Positions 33,902 to 46,775 of a stretch of 64,000 nt of DNA are shown here, piece after piece. Position numbers and translations under genes: made by a program. Position 1 is the first letter of the stretch; each line of letters begins with the position of its first letter. The stretch lies in assembly GCA_037042915.1 (NCBI GenBank), contig CM073199.1:1116001-1180000 (forward strand). The letters run 5' to 3'. The notes beneath the pieces are model-generated. The model ran no database searches. It was not told the DNA's origin and was given only the letters and a program-made list of their open reading frames with translations. The stretch is from Auricularia sp. M13 (lineage: Eukaryota > Basidiomycota > Agaricomycetes > Auriculariales > Auriculariaceae).

Positions 33902-35223
33902 GATGCGAGGGGAGTCTGCGCGACCGCGCACTGCTCTTTATCGCCTTTTAATGCCACGGAGGTCCCCGTAACGATGACCGCATTTTGTTGAACACGTACA
34001 GTCACCGGCACCGTGCGCGCAATCAAGTCGTATGTAAGACATCTATCCGGAGATGTCTTCGCAGTGCTCGCAGCAGCCAGCAGGTGTCGGTTTTTGGCGT
34101 CTATCTACGTTCGGAGGACGATGCGATCACCGGGCAGTCACGGGGATATGTGTAAAATCACGCAACGCCAGTCAGCAACGCAGAGTTCCATTTCAGCCTC
34201 CCAAACCCATCGCAAGAGACATATTTTTCTACTACGAAGACGTGGGGCGCAGTTGCATGCTGAAGGCGTGAGTGAAAGGAATCGAAGCAGCAAGCCGACT
34301 CGCAGCGCAGGTGACGTCCGTGGCTTGCAGCCTTGGCTGACAGAGCAACAGAGAGGTGGAAGTAATTATGATAGATTGTCGTCAGCCACCTGGACTCATA
34401 TCCTTGTAAGCTCTGAAGGAACCAGGGCCGGACGAGCGGTCCTAGCGCAGAAAGTGTCGCCACCAGGGAGATAATGGGACAGACACCAGCTTCAAGCAGC
34501 CGCAGCCTACGAGTTGTATACTAGCATTGAGCAGATCACAGCAGGACGAACAGCCACTGCCAGTTATCGGGCACAGGCACCCCATGATTCTTTCCCCGGG
34601 AGTCGTCGGGCAAAAATACGCTGTGATACCTCTGACAAACACCAGCGCCGCTCAGCCGCGGCATCCTGACGACAAAGCCAAGCTGTTGCAGAACCATGCA
34701 TACCAGCGCAGCGGCTGCCGAACTCGCAAAACCGGACGGTGCCATGCGGCCGATGCCAGCAACAGTCCAGTAGCTTGCGGACAAGTAGCATCACGCTGAC
34801 CACGGATTAGAGTACAGCGGGTGTAGAAGGTTGGTTGAACGACGTTTGCCGCCTCAGCCTGGCGAGTGGAAGGTCGCATTGAAGAGACCTGGAAGAGACA
34901 AAACTGCGGTGCGCTAATTGCCGGAGACTAATTAGATGCCGGGTGTGACATGCAGCACGTGACTGAATGAATGCTTGAGCGTCGTGAGTCGCTGGCAAAT
35001 GAGCTTAGAGACTCAGCACACTATATAATTCACGCAGAAATGTCCATCATTATAACGCGACTATAAGTACTGATAGTGAAGGCATGTACTTAAGAAACAG
35101 CTGAGGAATTACGGGAAAGGGTGCGCTGTACTGGTCAGGTGAACAGATGAAGAATAGCTGGGAGGATAGTAAATTAGAATAACTAATTGTCCTTCGTAAT
35201 ACGGTATATCATTATGGATTGGC
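33902..35223. other. Intergenic, no gene recognised
   Basis: Overlapping frames at 34013-34474 (plus) and 34536-34803 (minus) have no recognisable motif. The right half is AT-richer. Nothing can be supported. Confidence 0.4.
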
Positions 35224-37091
35224 TTAACAATCTTGACCGGGGCCAGCAGGAGGTAATGCAAGGGCCGCCGCGGTGTTGATTCTATCCTCGGGCTCAAGGC
35301 AGCGAACCCTCGGCGAATCAGCCCAAGCGAGTTCTTCAGCTCGACCAGCGGCATCCAAGGGCAGTCTGTTCCATATGCCTGCAGCGAGACGCTGGTGCAT
35401 CGGCTCGCTGAAATGAAAGCAATCGACATTGCTGAGGGCTAAGGACAGCGGTGAGAGTGGGTCTCATTGATAAATCTCGGGCTCACCCTCCACGGGATAC
35501 TTGGCTAGTGGGACGTTGCCCGGCTGCCAAGTTGCCGCACTGCAACAACGTCAAATGACGGCTCGGCAATAACCCGAGGTATAGGCTCACAAGTCGGGAT
35601 AATTAGCTTTCTGATAATCTTGCACGATCTTGAGGAGTCGTTCATCTACGGGGAGATTAGATCAGGCCTGTATGCAGCGATGAGTGCGCAGCTCACTATA
35701 CTGCGACGCAAGAGAGTCCATCAAGCTACGCGTCGCGTCACCGGCTATGCCGGGCAGTAGAGCACACTGAGAACATGGCGTGAGTACTGAAACGATGCAA
35801 CACTTGTGAGCGTACCGAGCATGAGTAAACGAAATTAGGGAGCGGTCCTAAGTGCGGGCTGATCCTACGTAAGTTGCTGAAAGGGAAGCATGCAGGTGCC
35901 CCACCAATGCTCAGGTTGGTTAAGTGTTAACTGCAACGTCAGGCGTCAGATCTCAGTGCGAAGTGTGCCCGCAATAGAGAGCATACATCGTAAAGCTGAG
36001 ACGAAGGGAAGACGCCGACGATGTTCACGAGTATATTCGCTGTGAGGTAACGTTGAGCATGGTATTATGCTTGCGAACAGGCGAACGTACGAATGTTGGC
36101 ACGCATATACTCCAAGGACTGTCGAATGCTGTCCTCAAACACATCCGCGCTCGCCGGAGTGAGGCCTTTAGGGCATCAGCCACTGGATACAGCGAGACTC
36201 AGCAATCGAACTCACTCGTAGCACAGAGTTGGCAGATATCGTTGGTCCCGACCTGTAAATGCAGATACTTGAAGGCAGAGTCGGAGATATTTTGCGCCTT
36301 GACCTGAGGAACAAGGTAATCTACGGCACGACCGTCAGACACGCAACGACGAGAAGCAGGCCACGGTTACTATACCTTCGACTTCATGTGGCAGGTTCTC
36401 CGCGAACGCACCGCTGCGCGCGGCATTGAGCTGGTCAAGCGCAGGAGTCCATCCTTGGGCGCCTGCAGCGAAATTCAATGAGGGTGCAACCAACTGCGAA
36501 CCTCCGCGCGCACCTGGTGGGCATGCTAGACCTAGTAATGCGGTCAACAACGAGTACATTCATGGCGGGAAACGCGACTTACCGAAACAAAGCTCAACAC
36601 GATGGTGAGAAAGGCTGGCGCCTTGAATATCGGGGTTGTAGTATTTTATGAGCTGCGAACGTCAGGGAGGATGAGAAAGCAACGAAAGTGAGAGGCGAAA
36701 GAAAGTCTCACATTAGCAATCGTGAGTGCGCCCTGGTCGCCACCGGACGCGTAAGATACGCCGCGCCATTCGTCGTGCGTGAACTCGGGCTCATCAACCA
36801 GGATACCTGGCGTAGCGGGCGTGAATAATAGAACGACCACGTGCGGCGCCAGGACACACCTTTTGCATAGGTCCCGGCAGTGAGGGAGTCCCCATAGGAC
36901 ATTATGACCGAGAAGTCGTCAGGCCGTAAGTCATGAACGGTCGTCGGCGAGCGCGGCGGCAGACGCGGGCACTGCTCCACGTTCGCCGCAAGCGTCGGCG
37001 CGCGTTTCGCGAGCACGGCGCCGCGGCATTGGCAGGCGAGCGCGAGGAGGAGGGTGAGGAGGACAAGGGGGAAGGTCGTGCCGGTCATCAT
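35224..37091 (-). CDS. Secreted SGNH (GDSL) lipase, phospholipase B-like
   Basis: Starts MMTGTTFPLVLLTLLLALAC, a signal peptide. Block I is DDFSVIMSYGDSLTAGTYAK, with the nucleophile Ser in GDSLTAG. Block III is HLQVGTNDICQLC, with the GxND motif. Block V is SNVDCFHFSEPMHQ, giving the catalytic Asp-x-x-His. Between them are VSYASGGDQGALTIANV, LVPQVKAQNISDSAFKYL and SQLYDV. The C-terminus (EDRINTAAALALPPAGPGQD, ending C) completes the protein at 35224. It has roughly ten short introns, so several internal exon edges are approximate. The order matches fungal and animal phospholipase B1-like SGNH hydrolases, which act on lipid or ester substrates outside the cell. No break was seen. Confidence 0.85.
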
Positions 37092-38743
37092 GATAATACG
37101 TTAACAGTACAACGGCGCGCCACCGGAGGAGGCTGGCTGGGGGCAGCACCTTTATATATTACTGGATGACGAGGACGAAGCCGCGATGACAGGCCGCTAG
37201 CGTCCGGGAAAAAGCACAGTCGCTGACGGGCTCTTGTACCCGGCAGCCATTGGACATTCAACGGTGAAACGCGGCTCCTGTGACTGAGATGAAGTGGTGC
37301 TGTGATGACTCAAAATTAAACGTTACACGACTCGCCTGTACACTGGCAGATGACGCGGACTCCCGTGTGTCGGCGCGAAGCCTGAGGTACAAGCATTGAG
37401 TCGAGGTTGAACGAATACCACCAGGAGAAACGGCGACGGTGACGGAGTGTTGGAGTATGGTTAAGAGCAAGGTAGGTGAGCTCAGGCGCTTTGGGTTTCT
37501 AAGTCAGGGTCGCGTCTGGATTGGCGCCAATAGGCTTGCATGGGGCAATCCAATGAATTCAAGATGAAACCAACATGACAGATCTGGATCGACGTGTTCG
37601 CGGTGCTTGTCCGACCAAATCTGGCACTCTTCGTATGCCAGTGCTTCAGCAGCATGGGCGCCAGCATAAAGCCTGCAGCGACCAGATAGCTCGGCCTGCA
37701 TTCTCTAGACATAGCTCAACGTCGACATGGCTGAGTTAACTCACTGAAAAGCGCAAGGTTGAAAGATTGGATAGGGTAAAACTTGCATCATGTCATCCAA
37801 CTGGCAGCGCCGCCGTCGAACAGCAGTCAGTCGAAGATGGTGCGGAGTACCCTGCAAATAAAAATCTGCTCCCCGCGCACAGTTTGTCGTGGGCAATGAC
37901 CTCGGGAATGGACGCAGCAATGGATATACATAGCCATACACGAAGCTTCGCGCACGTCGCAGTAAGTCGTTCCGGCGGCATCGAGCATGTCCCCGTGACG
38001 ATATGGGTTTCGAACCGATGCCAATGCCGCGGGGTAGAAGAAGGAAGGCTTGATGAGCACCTGCGGGCGCTAGCAATTCGTGGTCGTGGAGATGAATGAA
38101 AATGCAGACAGACACAGCGCTTCCAGGACCGAGGACGTGACTCCAAATCGAGAGTCAGACACCTAAGATTATAGGACAGGCATCGCTTGCTGAACGGGAG
38201 GTGTCTGACATTACTCGTGCATCTTCTCTATCAGAGGCAGCGCGTGCAAAAGGTCGGAGCAACGAACGCGCAAACTTCGAGCTCAGAGGCCGGATGCGAT
38301 GGGTGCCGGTGAGTGCGCGCAGATAGATGAACGCCAGTCCAGGGTCATGTGGCCCCATTGTATGCCAGGCGCACCACGGTGCATGGGTGCATGGTTTGAC
38401 GTACGCTACCGTGACGAGATAGCAGAAGAAAAGGATTCTCCAAGCTCCGATTCCGGGTCGGATTCGCCCTTGTTCCCGCTGGACCAATTTACTCATCACT
38501 CCCAGGCCTCGAGATGCAACGATAGGCTAGGAGAAGGACGACAGATTTGATTGCAATGGCAGGGCATACACGGCAGAAGAATCAAGGACACAACGGGGAC
38601 ATCATTGAGGTCACGTCGAGCAAACGGGTCAGTCAGGAAGAAGAGCATAAGGTGGTACGTTCAACTTGTTGGAGTTAAGGAGAAGGATAACCCGCTGCGC
38701 AGGATTCGTGTACGTCGCGCTATGCGATCGCATGCGGATGGTC
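37092..38743. other. Gene-poor region with decayed-looking minus-strand frames
   Basis: The minus strand reads LIKPSFFYPAALASVRNPYR and CDVREASCMAMYIHCC near 37850-38050. The strand also reads WRILFFCYLVTV near 38400. They have a protein-like texture but no recognised family and no consistent exon chain. The part at 38270-38520 is similar to 42110-42350, so it belongs to the left unit of a diverged duplication. Confidence 0.3.
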
Positions 38744-39809
38744 CTACGCGCTGTCGACGTCCGCAACGGAGCCGGAGACATGCGCTAGATTGAGGCGTGG
38801 CCACGGGCGGTACATCGCGCGATGCTGGGAGTGCACGTCGTCGCGGATCGGCATGAAGGAGAACTTGGATGGGATTAGCCAAAGAGGATAGTAAGCAACG
38901 TTAGCATCTGCTTACCGTCGTTTCCGAGCCGTGCTGAACGTTCCTGCCAAGCATGCTGGACGGGCTCGCGGTCGGCGCGGTAGCCGCCCTCGAGGTAACA
39001 TTAGATGCGGTTGCGCATGTCGTCTTGAACGATGCTATCCAGTCTAAGACGCGGTGCACGCCGCGCACGACCGGTTCGTCTTCGTCGGGGTCCTCGGTCG
39101 GCGACAACGCGGCCATATCTAGTGTGACCTCGCGCATCTCCTGCGTGCAGACCGCTTCAGCAATCAATCCAAGAATTCCCAACTCTCGTGCGCACTTACA
39201 TAAAGGGAGGATCCATCATTCATGTCCCACACAAGCCGAATCTCGAACAGGGCGCCAGCCTCGTCGCAGCATTGAGTATATTCTAGCTCGGGAGGAACTG
39301 CAGACGGGCGTCAGCACTGGCTGAGCGGAAACACGTTCGCACGGCGCACGCACAGTTGGGACCGGCCAACCACGTTCGAAGCGGCGACGTGTCCATGGGA
39401 TACCTGAGGAAACAAAGCGGCCTGTCCGAGTGCGGCATTACGTGGTATGTCTTGTTGGAGATCTTGATGACTTTGAGGCTGCTATTCTCCTTGCCGGCCT
39501 CTGCGATTCGCGCGCGTTTCGGTAGAGGTTTCATGACGCGGCATGTCCCGTCGTCAAGCAGGGCAACCTGCGTGCGTGCTGCGCCGGTCGCGTCGTTGCA
39601 AGTGATATTGGTCAGATTGTTGAGCGGCATCGTGCAGTTTGCAGGTTGAAGACACTGGAAAGAAAGTGCGGATAATCCCGATTGCTTTGACAGCAGTTTC
39701 GAGCTCCGCCCGAATACGCGTTTTCACCCGGTGCCGACAGCCCGCGAGGCTGCACCGCAACCGCACTGCGCGTGGGGACCTTCCCAATCCGCGTGTTTTA
39801 GGTGCCATC
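38744..39809 (-). CDS. Unknown protein, copy A of a diverged pair (partial)
   Basis: Read exons: PLNNLTNITCNDATG, VALLDDGTCRVMKPLPKRAR, CDEAGALFEIRLVWDMNDGS, VTLDMAALSPTEDPDEDEPV, VLDWIASFKTTCATASNV, and the last exon PSKFSFMPIRDDVHSQHRAM ending DVDSA. Each has a counterpart in the gene at 42506-44615 (for example SVLLPDNTWAAVKPKLRVRR, GRVYEAQLVWEVFEGDKGIG, PFKFSFVPFHNPMCKYP). The family is not recognised. The N-terminal part is unclear left of 39810, though upstream sequence at 40100-40300 matches the 5' region of copy B. It could be an intact, fast-diverging gene or a relic; I cannot tell. Confidence 0.45.
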
Positions 39810-42505
39810 TACTACTCGTTTTCTTCCTTTGCGCATATCAGCACTCGCTACGGTTTCCAGAGTCTCATACGTGCCCGTTTTGCTCTGAGAGCTGGTGCGA
39901 TCTGTGGCTTCATACTTGCAATAGAATGGAAGCCCAGCAACATAGTACCGTCGTCGTCTCTACCCCAGCTACCTGAGAATCCGTTATGATGCTCGCCATT
40001 CTGAAAAAAGGCTTTGTTTTAGAGACACTTCTTTGAACCGCGCGCTGGAATCCTCCTACCCGTCATTTTCGTTATCTGCGGTTTCAGGGATATTGCGCCA
40101 GGATGACTGCCTTTCCGCAGTTGGCGTGGGGTGCAGATAGCGAACAAACTTTGGGATACTGTAACCTTTCAGTCATTGGATTGAGGGCCATAATTTGGGA
40201 CCGCACGTCTTTCGAACCTGGAGCTTTTATATGTAACGTTACAATGCAAAGTGCCACCCGCTTCGGCACGCGCTGCGATGTCACCCCATTAGTATGATGG
40301 TCATGTGCGAGAGGTGAACAATCTCGAGGTGAGGGAATACCAGGGGAATACGACTCACTCAATCATGATGCTGAATTCGGCGAGGAGCTCCAACCAGATC
40401 TAATCACACGCCATGGCCAAGCGCGACTTCAGCCACAAGAGCCCGAGCGTACATATACAGCTGCAGCGACGCTGGAGCTCTGTCTGTACTATCACTGTGG
40501 AACCCTGACCGGCCGAAAAGCGCGCGCTCTTTCCACCAGCCTCCAGAATGAATTCAGCCATCCTCTGGCCGTTTTGAAACCATGCCTGACGATTTTGTGC
40601 CGTCCATTACGGACAATAAAATAGCAGTTTTTGACACATTCCTCCAGTCCCCCGAAGCACGCTCGGAAACGAAAAACTGACTTCGGCCGGCTGGATTTTT
40701 ATACTGCTATGAGACTCATTCGGGGTCCTTTAAAGGCTTTCCCAATCGCCCTTCCCAGACCTTACTGTGACGTGACAAAAGTAGCAACAATAGTCAATTC
40801 TGCCATTACTAATTTACATTCTCATGATGTGACTCTGCTTCCAGCACACACAACAGCTCCAGGCGGCCATCTTCTGTGGGGGCTGTAGTCAGCACAAGCA
40901 CATAGAGGTAGGAAGAAGGATGCATACCTGCAAAGGTTCAGGACCTTGGTGGCAATCACGGCTAGAGACGATAGTGAGGCTCCGAATGTCAACATGCTTT
41001 AGTCGGGCAAAAGCTGCACTTATATACCTGAGGACCTAGAGCCAAAATCCGAGTACAAGTCAAGCTCCGCCCGAGGTCTGGAAGGCGGTGGCCAGATGGA
41101 GATTGGCGAGACCGATGCTGCGGCATTCGGTCAGGGCTCGCTTCGGAACCTCCTCACAGGCTCCGAGATTCATGGCTCCGTAAGCGCTCCGTCAGACCGA
41201 CGCTGAACAGCGTCCATGCACGTCCATGAGCTTCCCCTGACGAGCAAAGAATGTAATCTTCTTCAAACAGTCATAAACTGTTGAACCCCACCTCTACGAG
41301 GAGTCTTTCAGTGATAACTGTCACTGCCGTCAATTCCACCGAAAATCCGGCGGAATCTCGACCGGGGACGAATCAAGCTCTTTCCGCCAGACACCGGCCG
41401 AAAGTGGAATATCTCGCGTCTACCGGTTGCTGACCGGTGCAAGATCGCGCGGACTGGGTTCCACAGTGTATGTGGATGCAGCCGGATATGCTGGATCTGT
41501 TGAAGCGGAAAAATGTGGTCCTCAAGCCTCAGCGTGACCTGTAGCGGCACGCGTGGAAAAGAGCAGCGAGAACGGCGCATGGTCTGAACTATGAAGAATA
41601 GAGCACCGCTTAACTGCGCGCGTGCAGCGTACTGCGATGCATGATCTCGAAATTGGAGGCGAGCGAGCGCGCTGTCTTGCACAGATATCCGTGCACATCG
41701 CGAGAAGATGTGTCGGAGGCCGTGGGCATGCATGGCGCGCGGAACGAAGTCTAAATCGGACGCCAAAGAGGAAGGTGAGCATGCTGAGCGCCTGCCAGTC
41801 GCGAGCTCGGCATTCATGATGGTGTGGATGGACCAAAGACGGACATAAGTACGAGTCGAGAGAGCCAAAAAGACTCATGGCAGTGAGCTCCTACGGTATC
41901 CGAGACAGGGCGTAGGGATATAGAGCCTGCCAACGCGCACCCGGTCGACCGAGCAGTACTGTGACACTGACAGCCGAAATTTCGAGGCAGGCATCGAAGA
42001 ACACAGCTGCAGCAAACCCTCGCCCAACGGCAGATGTCCGTAGTGGAAGTGAATCAGGTCTTCTAGAGGCAGCACGCGCAAAACAAGGACAGCAGTTGGA
42101 AGCAATGGACAGATGAACTTCTGGTCCAGATTATTAGCCAAGAGCCGCGCAGAGATAAATGAACACGTTTTCCACGGTCATGGGACACCATGGCGATGCG
42201 CGGCGCACCACGCAGGCATGCGACGGCTTGACGTACTTACGTTGCGATGTTGGGAAGTAGAAAAGGATGTAAAGCAGTTTGGCAGCTCCGACTCGGCATT
42301 CCGGCCCTCTTCCCGCTGCACTTGTCGCTGATGTTGCGATTGAGTAGAAGAAATCAAGATGGATTGGAATGGCAGGGATACAAATAACATATCAAAGACA
42401 CAGCATGGGCATGCATATCAAAACGGGCATAGGGAGGTACGTTGCGGGCTCTCGACGGCGGCGGCTTCGTGTTCATTGCGCCGCGTAGCCCATCTGCAGA
42501 TGCTT
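39810..42505. other. Intergenic, includes conserved 5' flank of copy A
   Basis: 40084-40300 resembles 44530-44740, the 5' region of copy B, with a shared GCGTGGGGTGCAGATAGCG. 42110-42350 resembles 38270-38520. The remainder (40400-42100) has only overlapping unrecognised frames on the minus strand. Confidence 0.4.
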
Positions 42506-44615
42506 CTACTCCTTCTCGACGTCGGCCTCGTACCCGGAGATATACAGAGGGCGCTGGCGCATCCGCTGACGATGCGCTGGGACGGGCGGGTACTTGCACA
42601 TGGGGTTATGGAAGGGTACGAAGGAGAACTTGAAGGGTGTCAGCTCCGATCGCGCTGAGCGCATATTAGCCAGGCTACTTACCAGCGTCGTTGTAGCGCT
42701 CTTGGGATCCCCACCAGGTGCGCTGGTCGAGCTCGCGGTCGGCGCAGTAGCCGCCGTCGAGGTAGAAATAGATTCGGTCGATGGCGCCGCCAGGAGCGAC
42801 GCCAACGAGTCTGAGTCGTGCGGCAGAGCATCTTCGCTCTGCTGCTGCTCGTCTTGGGTGGTGACCTCTGTTGGGGACGCCGAGGCCGGGTCTGGTTCGA
42901 CCTCGCGCTCCTCCTGCGCAGACACGCGTTTAGCAAATGATAAAAATTCTCGACGTTGTGCACACTTACATCATAGGGCGCGTCCACCCGAAAGGCGCCA
43001 TCGAGCAGGCCATCCTTGACGTCTTGGTCCTCGCTCAAACGCACTTCCTGTGATGACATGGTTCAGCACATAATCCAACCCTTGGGGCACCTGTACATAC
43101 ATGGTAGGGCGTACCAATACCCTTATCGCCTTCGAACACTTCCCATACGAGCTGGGCCTCGTACACACGGCCGTCTTGGCCGACGAACCTCCAGTCATTG
43201 GGATACCCTGCTCGTAATCGTGGTGTCAGCATGTGCTCAGTATCGACGCGGTGCCACTCACAATGCCAGTTGTGCGCGGCAGACACCCTGTACAGACACG
43301 GCGTCCGCTTGGGCTCGAAATCCTCGGGCGACGTCGACGCAGGCGCGGGCGCGCAGTTCTCGTCCTCGGACTGCTCAACCCGGACGCGCCGAACCCTTAA
43401 CTTGGGCTTCACCGCGGCCCAGGTGTTGTCGGGCAGCAGGACGGAACAGCCGCCCTTGGCTCGTACCTTCTCGTGGCGCGAGAGGTTGTTCAAAAGGTCG
43501 CTGAAGGGCTCCATCGCGACCTTCGCGGCAAAGGGTGGTTGGAAAGAGACGCCGGAAGCTTCGGCACCGTGCCGAACATATGTGGACCCGGGCGGAGTTG
43601 ACACGCTGACCTCCTCCCATCCAGCGAACGGACCGCAGGGAAATGCTCGTGCAAGCGCCGGTTCTCCCATCCTGCGTCCGCGGACGAAGGCAGATGTACC
43701 TGGCTGAATGGGGCCAGTGCTATGAGACAGGTCTCCACGCACTCGACATGCGCGAAAGCCGCCACCGGCTCTTCCTATTTGAACGCGTTGATGGCGTCGG
43801 CGAGGAACTTGAGATTAGGCAGCGGGGCACCGCCAAGGGCGTCGAATGGGACGCTATGGATCGCGTTGTGCAGGTCATTGGTGACCAGTGCCAATTTCTC
43901 CAGCAGAGCCATCGTCAGCGGCACCGCCGGGGAGCTCGAAACCAGGGTGCGGAACTCACTATGTCTGCCACATTGTCGACATCCTCCGGGGCGTCGTAGT
44001 CCTCGTCCAGGACGAGCTCCCGGCGAGGTGCGGTCGTCGTCGGCGTAGCTGGTGCCGCCGATGTAATGCAAGATGTGGTGTTTGGGCTCGCCGCGGAGGA
44101 CGATTCCCATTCGGCGTCAGAGGATCACGCGGCACTGTCGCCGCTGATCTTGCTCGACGCGGCGCAGCATCTGCGCCGACACAGAGGAGACCCGTCAGCC
44201 ATGCCCGCACCACGACCAGACGAGCACCACGACGACTCACATATACAATGGCCGGCCTGGCCGGGGCAAAAGGGGTCGTGAGGACCCACTCGTATTTTTG
44301 GCCGCCGCAGTAGAGCGGCCCGGGTTGGTATCGCGCGTCTGGTGGAGAGAGCGTGAGGCGCGCAGGCCGATGCAGTGGGTCAAGGTACGCACAGTCATCT
44401 ACGCTGAGGATCCAGTGCTCAAACGGCGCGGCGAGGAAGACCCTCCAGTTGTGGACCAAGGCTAATAGTGCTGTGGCGTCATACCAGGGGGATGGCAAGG
44501 CGGGAGCCGTACGGCGTTCGGGGTTGCGGACGCTGCGCAACATCGAGGAGTGGCGTGGGGTGCAGATAGCGGTCGAACTTTTGCCACCAGCAGGATGGAT
44601 CATCGAGGCTATCAT
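42506..44615 (-). CDS. Unknown protein, copy B of a diverged pair
   Basis: Possible start MIASMIHPAGGKSSTAICTP; a later ATG (MLRSVRNPERR) is also possible. Exons in order: WYDATALLALVHNWRVFLAA, HWILSVDDCAYLDPLHRPAR, a segment around RRELVLDEDYDAPEDVDNVA whose joining is unclear, LLEKLALVTNDLHNAIHSVP, EPFSDLLNNLSRHEKVRAKG, NTWAAVKPKLRVRRVRVEQS, PCLYRVSAAHNWHCEWHRVD, NDWRFVGQDGRVYEAQLVWE, an acidic Ser/Thr-rich exon (SPTEVTTQDEQQQSEDALPH), and PFKFSFVPFHNPMCKYP, ending EADVEKE. No signal peptide. No family is recognised. The joint near 44150 could hide an in-frame stop, so the model is tentative. Acidic and basic stretches would fit a nuclear protein. Confidence 0.5.
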
Positions 44616-45967
44616 CTGGAGTCGCGCTGGTGCTTTTGTGCGTCTTTATATCGTGCGGAGTGCCACCCAGACGCACAAGTCCATTGTACGCCACTTGCAC
44701 TGGCGGGCCTCCCTCGACGCGTTTCCGCCTGCATTCCTTGTGACAAGGAAGTCATTGGCACTGAACCGGCGAGTCGAGGCTGGTTTGTTGCATCACGAAC
44801 AATGCGACGTACGACTGCAGACCGATGCATCGTTCTGGAAGGTAATACGCAGCAGGGGGCCTCCGAGCTCTCACGCATCGACTTCCAACTTTAGGCGCGC
44901 CAGACTTCGACGACTGCAGCATGAGAAGGCGCACGTCTGTCGTCCTTACAGCAAATGCGTCCTTGATTGGCCCTCGTATCTGGAGGTGCATTTGTGCCTA
45001 TGTGTCGGATATCTGTGCCTGCCGTTGCGTTCCTGCCACCGCGGCTTACAGTTACACGGATGTTCACTCTCTTTGTGCCGCAATGTGAGTGGCCCGACCA
45101 ATGGGCATTGTCCCATGCTTTCTTGAACTCTGGAGAATGACCGAAGCAAATAGGATTTGCCATCCTTCTGTATGCAGCAATTCCATGCCTAGGTTATTAA
45201 AAATAGGCATGATCTGGTCAGACAAACCATCATAATCCTGGCCGTTGCCGGTGGCTGTTGCATTCTTCTCATCTTGCATGCGTCACTCATGTGCGCTCGC
45301 GTGCCTCAGTGCGCCGCGCGTATTCCGCGCGGCGTGCCTTTTCGAATGACGCGCCCGACGCTGAGGAATTCGTTCCGGCGTCCTCCAGATCGGGCGGATT
45401 CCCGCCGAAATCTAGACCGCATGCATCCAGAATCCAGACGTCCAGACTGTAAATCTGCTTTGATGGCTAAACGAAGCATGCCTATTCTGTTCCGCTGGCG
45501 CTCTCGACGATTCCCAGTCTCGTTGCATGTACCTGCGAGCTGGGCGGAGGCAAGTTTCAGGGATGCAGGAGGCTGTGGCGGCGGGGCTACACGTGCCCGC
45601 CCGCCGAGCCTGCCAGCAATATTACGCGTTGCGAGGTGCATTTTGCGGCTTGCGTTGGCGAACACGCCGCGGCCTCCCGTCTGTCTGAGTCCGCCGAGGC
45701 CTGGGCCAGCCGACTCCGCGTCTCCGGGCGTTGGAAGAGATCCACCCAGGCGCGTGTTTGGCGCGTTGTTATTCGCCACTGGCACGCAGCGACTGCTCCC
45801 GAGCTCCCTGGACTCGAGCAGTGCGATCGCGATCTATTAGTATTACTTACTTATGACACGCTTTCGCAGTCAGCTGCCAGCACGGAATTTCCGCCTGAAA
45901 ACCGGTGCAAACTAGACTTGGCTCTTGACTTCCACTTTGTCCTCGTCCTTGTCTCAGCACGCCCACC
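44616..45967. other. Intergenic upstream of the GTPase gene
   Basis: No supported gene. A minus-strand frame at 45064-45279 (DYDGLSDQIMPIFNN) looks protein-like but has no context. The last 300 bp are the probable GTPase promoter and 5' UTR. Confidence 0.4.
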
Positions 45968-46775
45968 ATGCCCGCCCGCGCGCCGCCCTCCAGCGTCCAG
46001 CTCCTCGTCAGTGCGTGTCCGCCGTTGCCATTGCTGCCCTGCCTTTACTGAATACCTGCCCAGTCGGCGACTGCGGCACAGGAAAGTCTGCGCTCGTCGA
46101 GACGTTCGTGACCGCACATTTCCCGGAGGTCCGTTCGTTTGTCCGAGCCCGCGCTGGCAGCTCCCCGTGCTCACCGTCGTCCCAGCATTACTATCCCAAC
46201 GCCTACAACACGTGGAGCCACCGCATAGATCTGGAGGGCCGGCAGCTCGACCTCAGCATCTGGGACCCGGGCTCGACGCTGCGCCCGGAGCTGCGCGCGC
46301 TGTCGTACTACGACAAGCACGTCGTGCTGTTCTGCTACGACGGCAGCAAGGAGCAGAGCCTCGTCAACGTCATCGAAAAGGTGCGCGCAAGAGCTAGTCC
46401 AGGGTTGAGAGCGCACGCCCAACTTAACTCGACTTTGCCACCAGTGGATGCCCGAGGTCTTCCACTACCTGCCCGACGCGCCCTTCGTCCTCGTAGCGTG
46501 CAAGAACGACCTGCGCCCAGACCCAGACCGCACGGATCGGCGGGACGATCGGCTCACGCCTCCTGTAAGCCGTTACGCTGCGCGCGCCGGCATCTTTGTA
46601 TTGACGAGAGCAGATGGCGGACATGGCGTCCTCCGCGCATCCCCACGCGTCCGTCGCATGCAGTGCGAAGAACGCCCAGGGCGTCCGAGACGTGTTCGAA
46701 ATCGCCGCGCGCCTCGGCCTCGAGCACGCCAAGTTGCACAGTTCCGCCGGGCGCCCGTCGTGTTGCCTGCAGTAA
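45968..46775 (+). CDS. Rho-like small GTPase, atypical, with CaaX box
   Basis: Five exons: 45968-46010, then 46064 onward to about 46129, about 46188-46380, 46444-46563 and about 46614-46775. Starts MPARAPPSSVQLLVIGDCGT. The P-loop is GDCGTGKS. Switch I is NAYNTWSHRIDL. The usual DTAGQ (G3) is replaced by WDPGS. G4 is KNDL in VLVACKNDLRPDP, Rho-like. G5 is CSAKN in SVACSAKNAQGVRDVFEIAA. The protein ends SAGRPSCCLQ, so CCLQ can serve as a CaaX prenylation box. Rho/Rac proteins steer actin and polarity. The changed G3 should alter GTP hydrolysis, so this may be a constitutively bound or regulatory form. Length (about 195 residues) is normal, with no Rho insert evident. Confidence 0.85.

Noticed and set aside
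45306-45840. Overlapping frames of 160-190 codons on both strands before the GTPase gene
   Set aside because: Both are compositionally biased and mutually antisense. The tract is better explained as promoter and 5' UTR.
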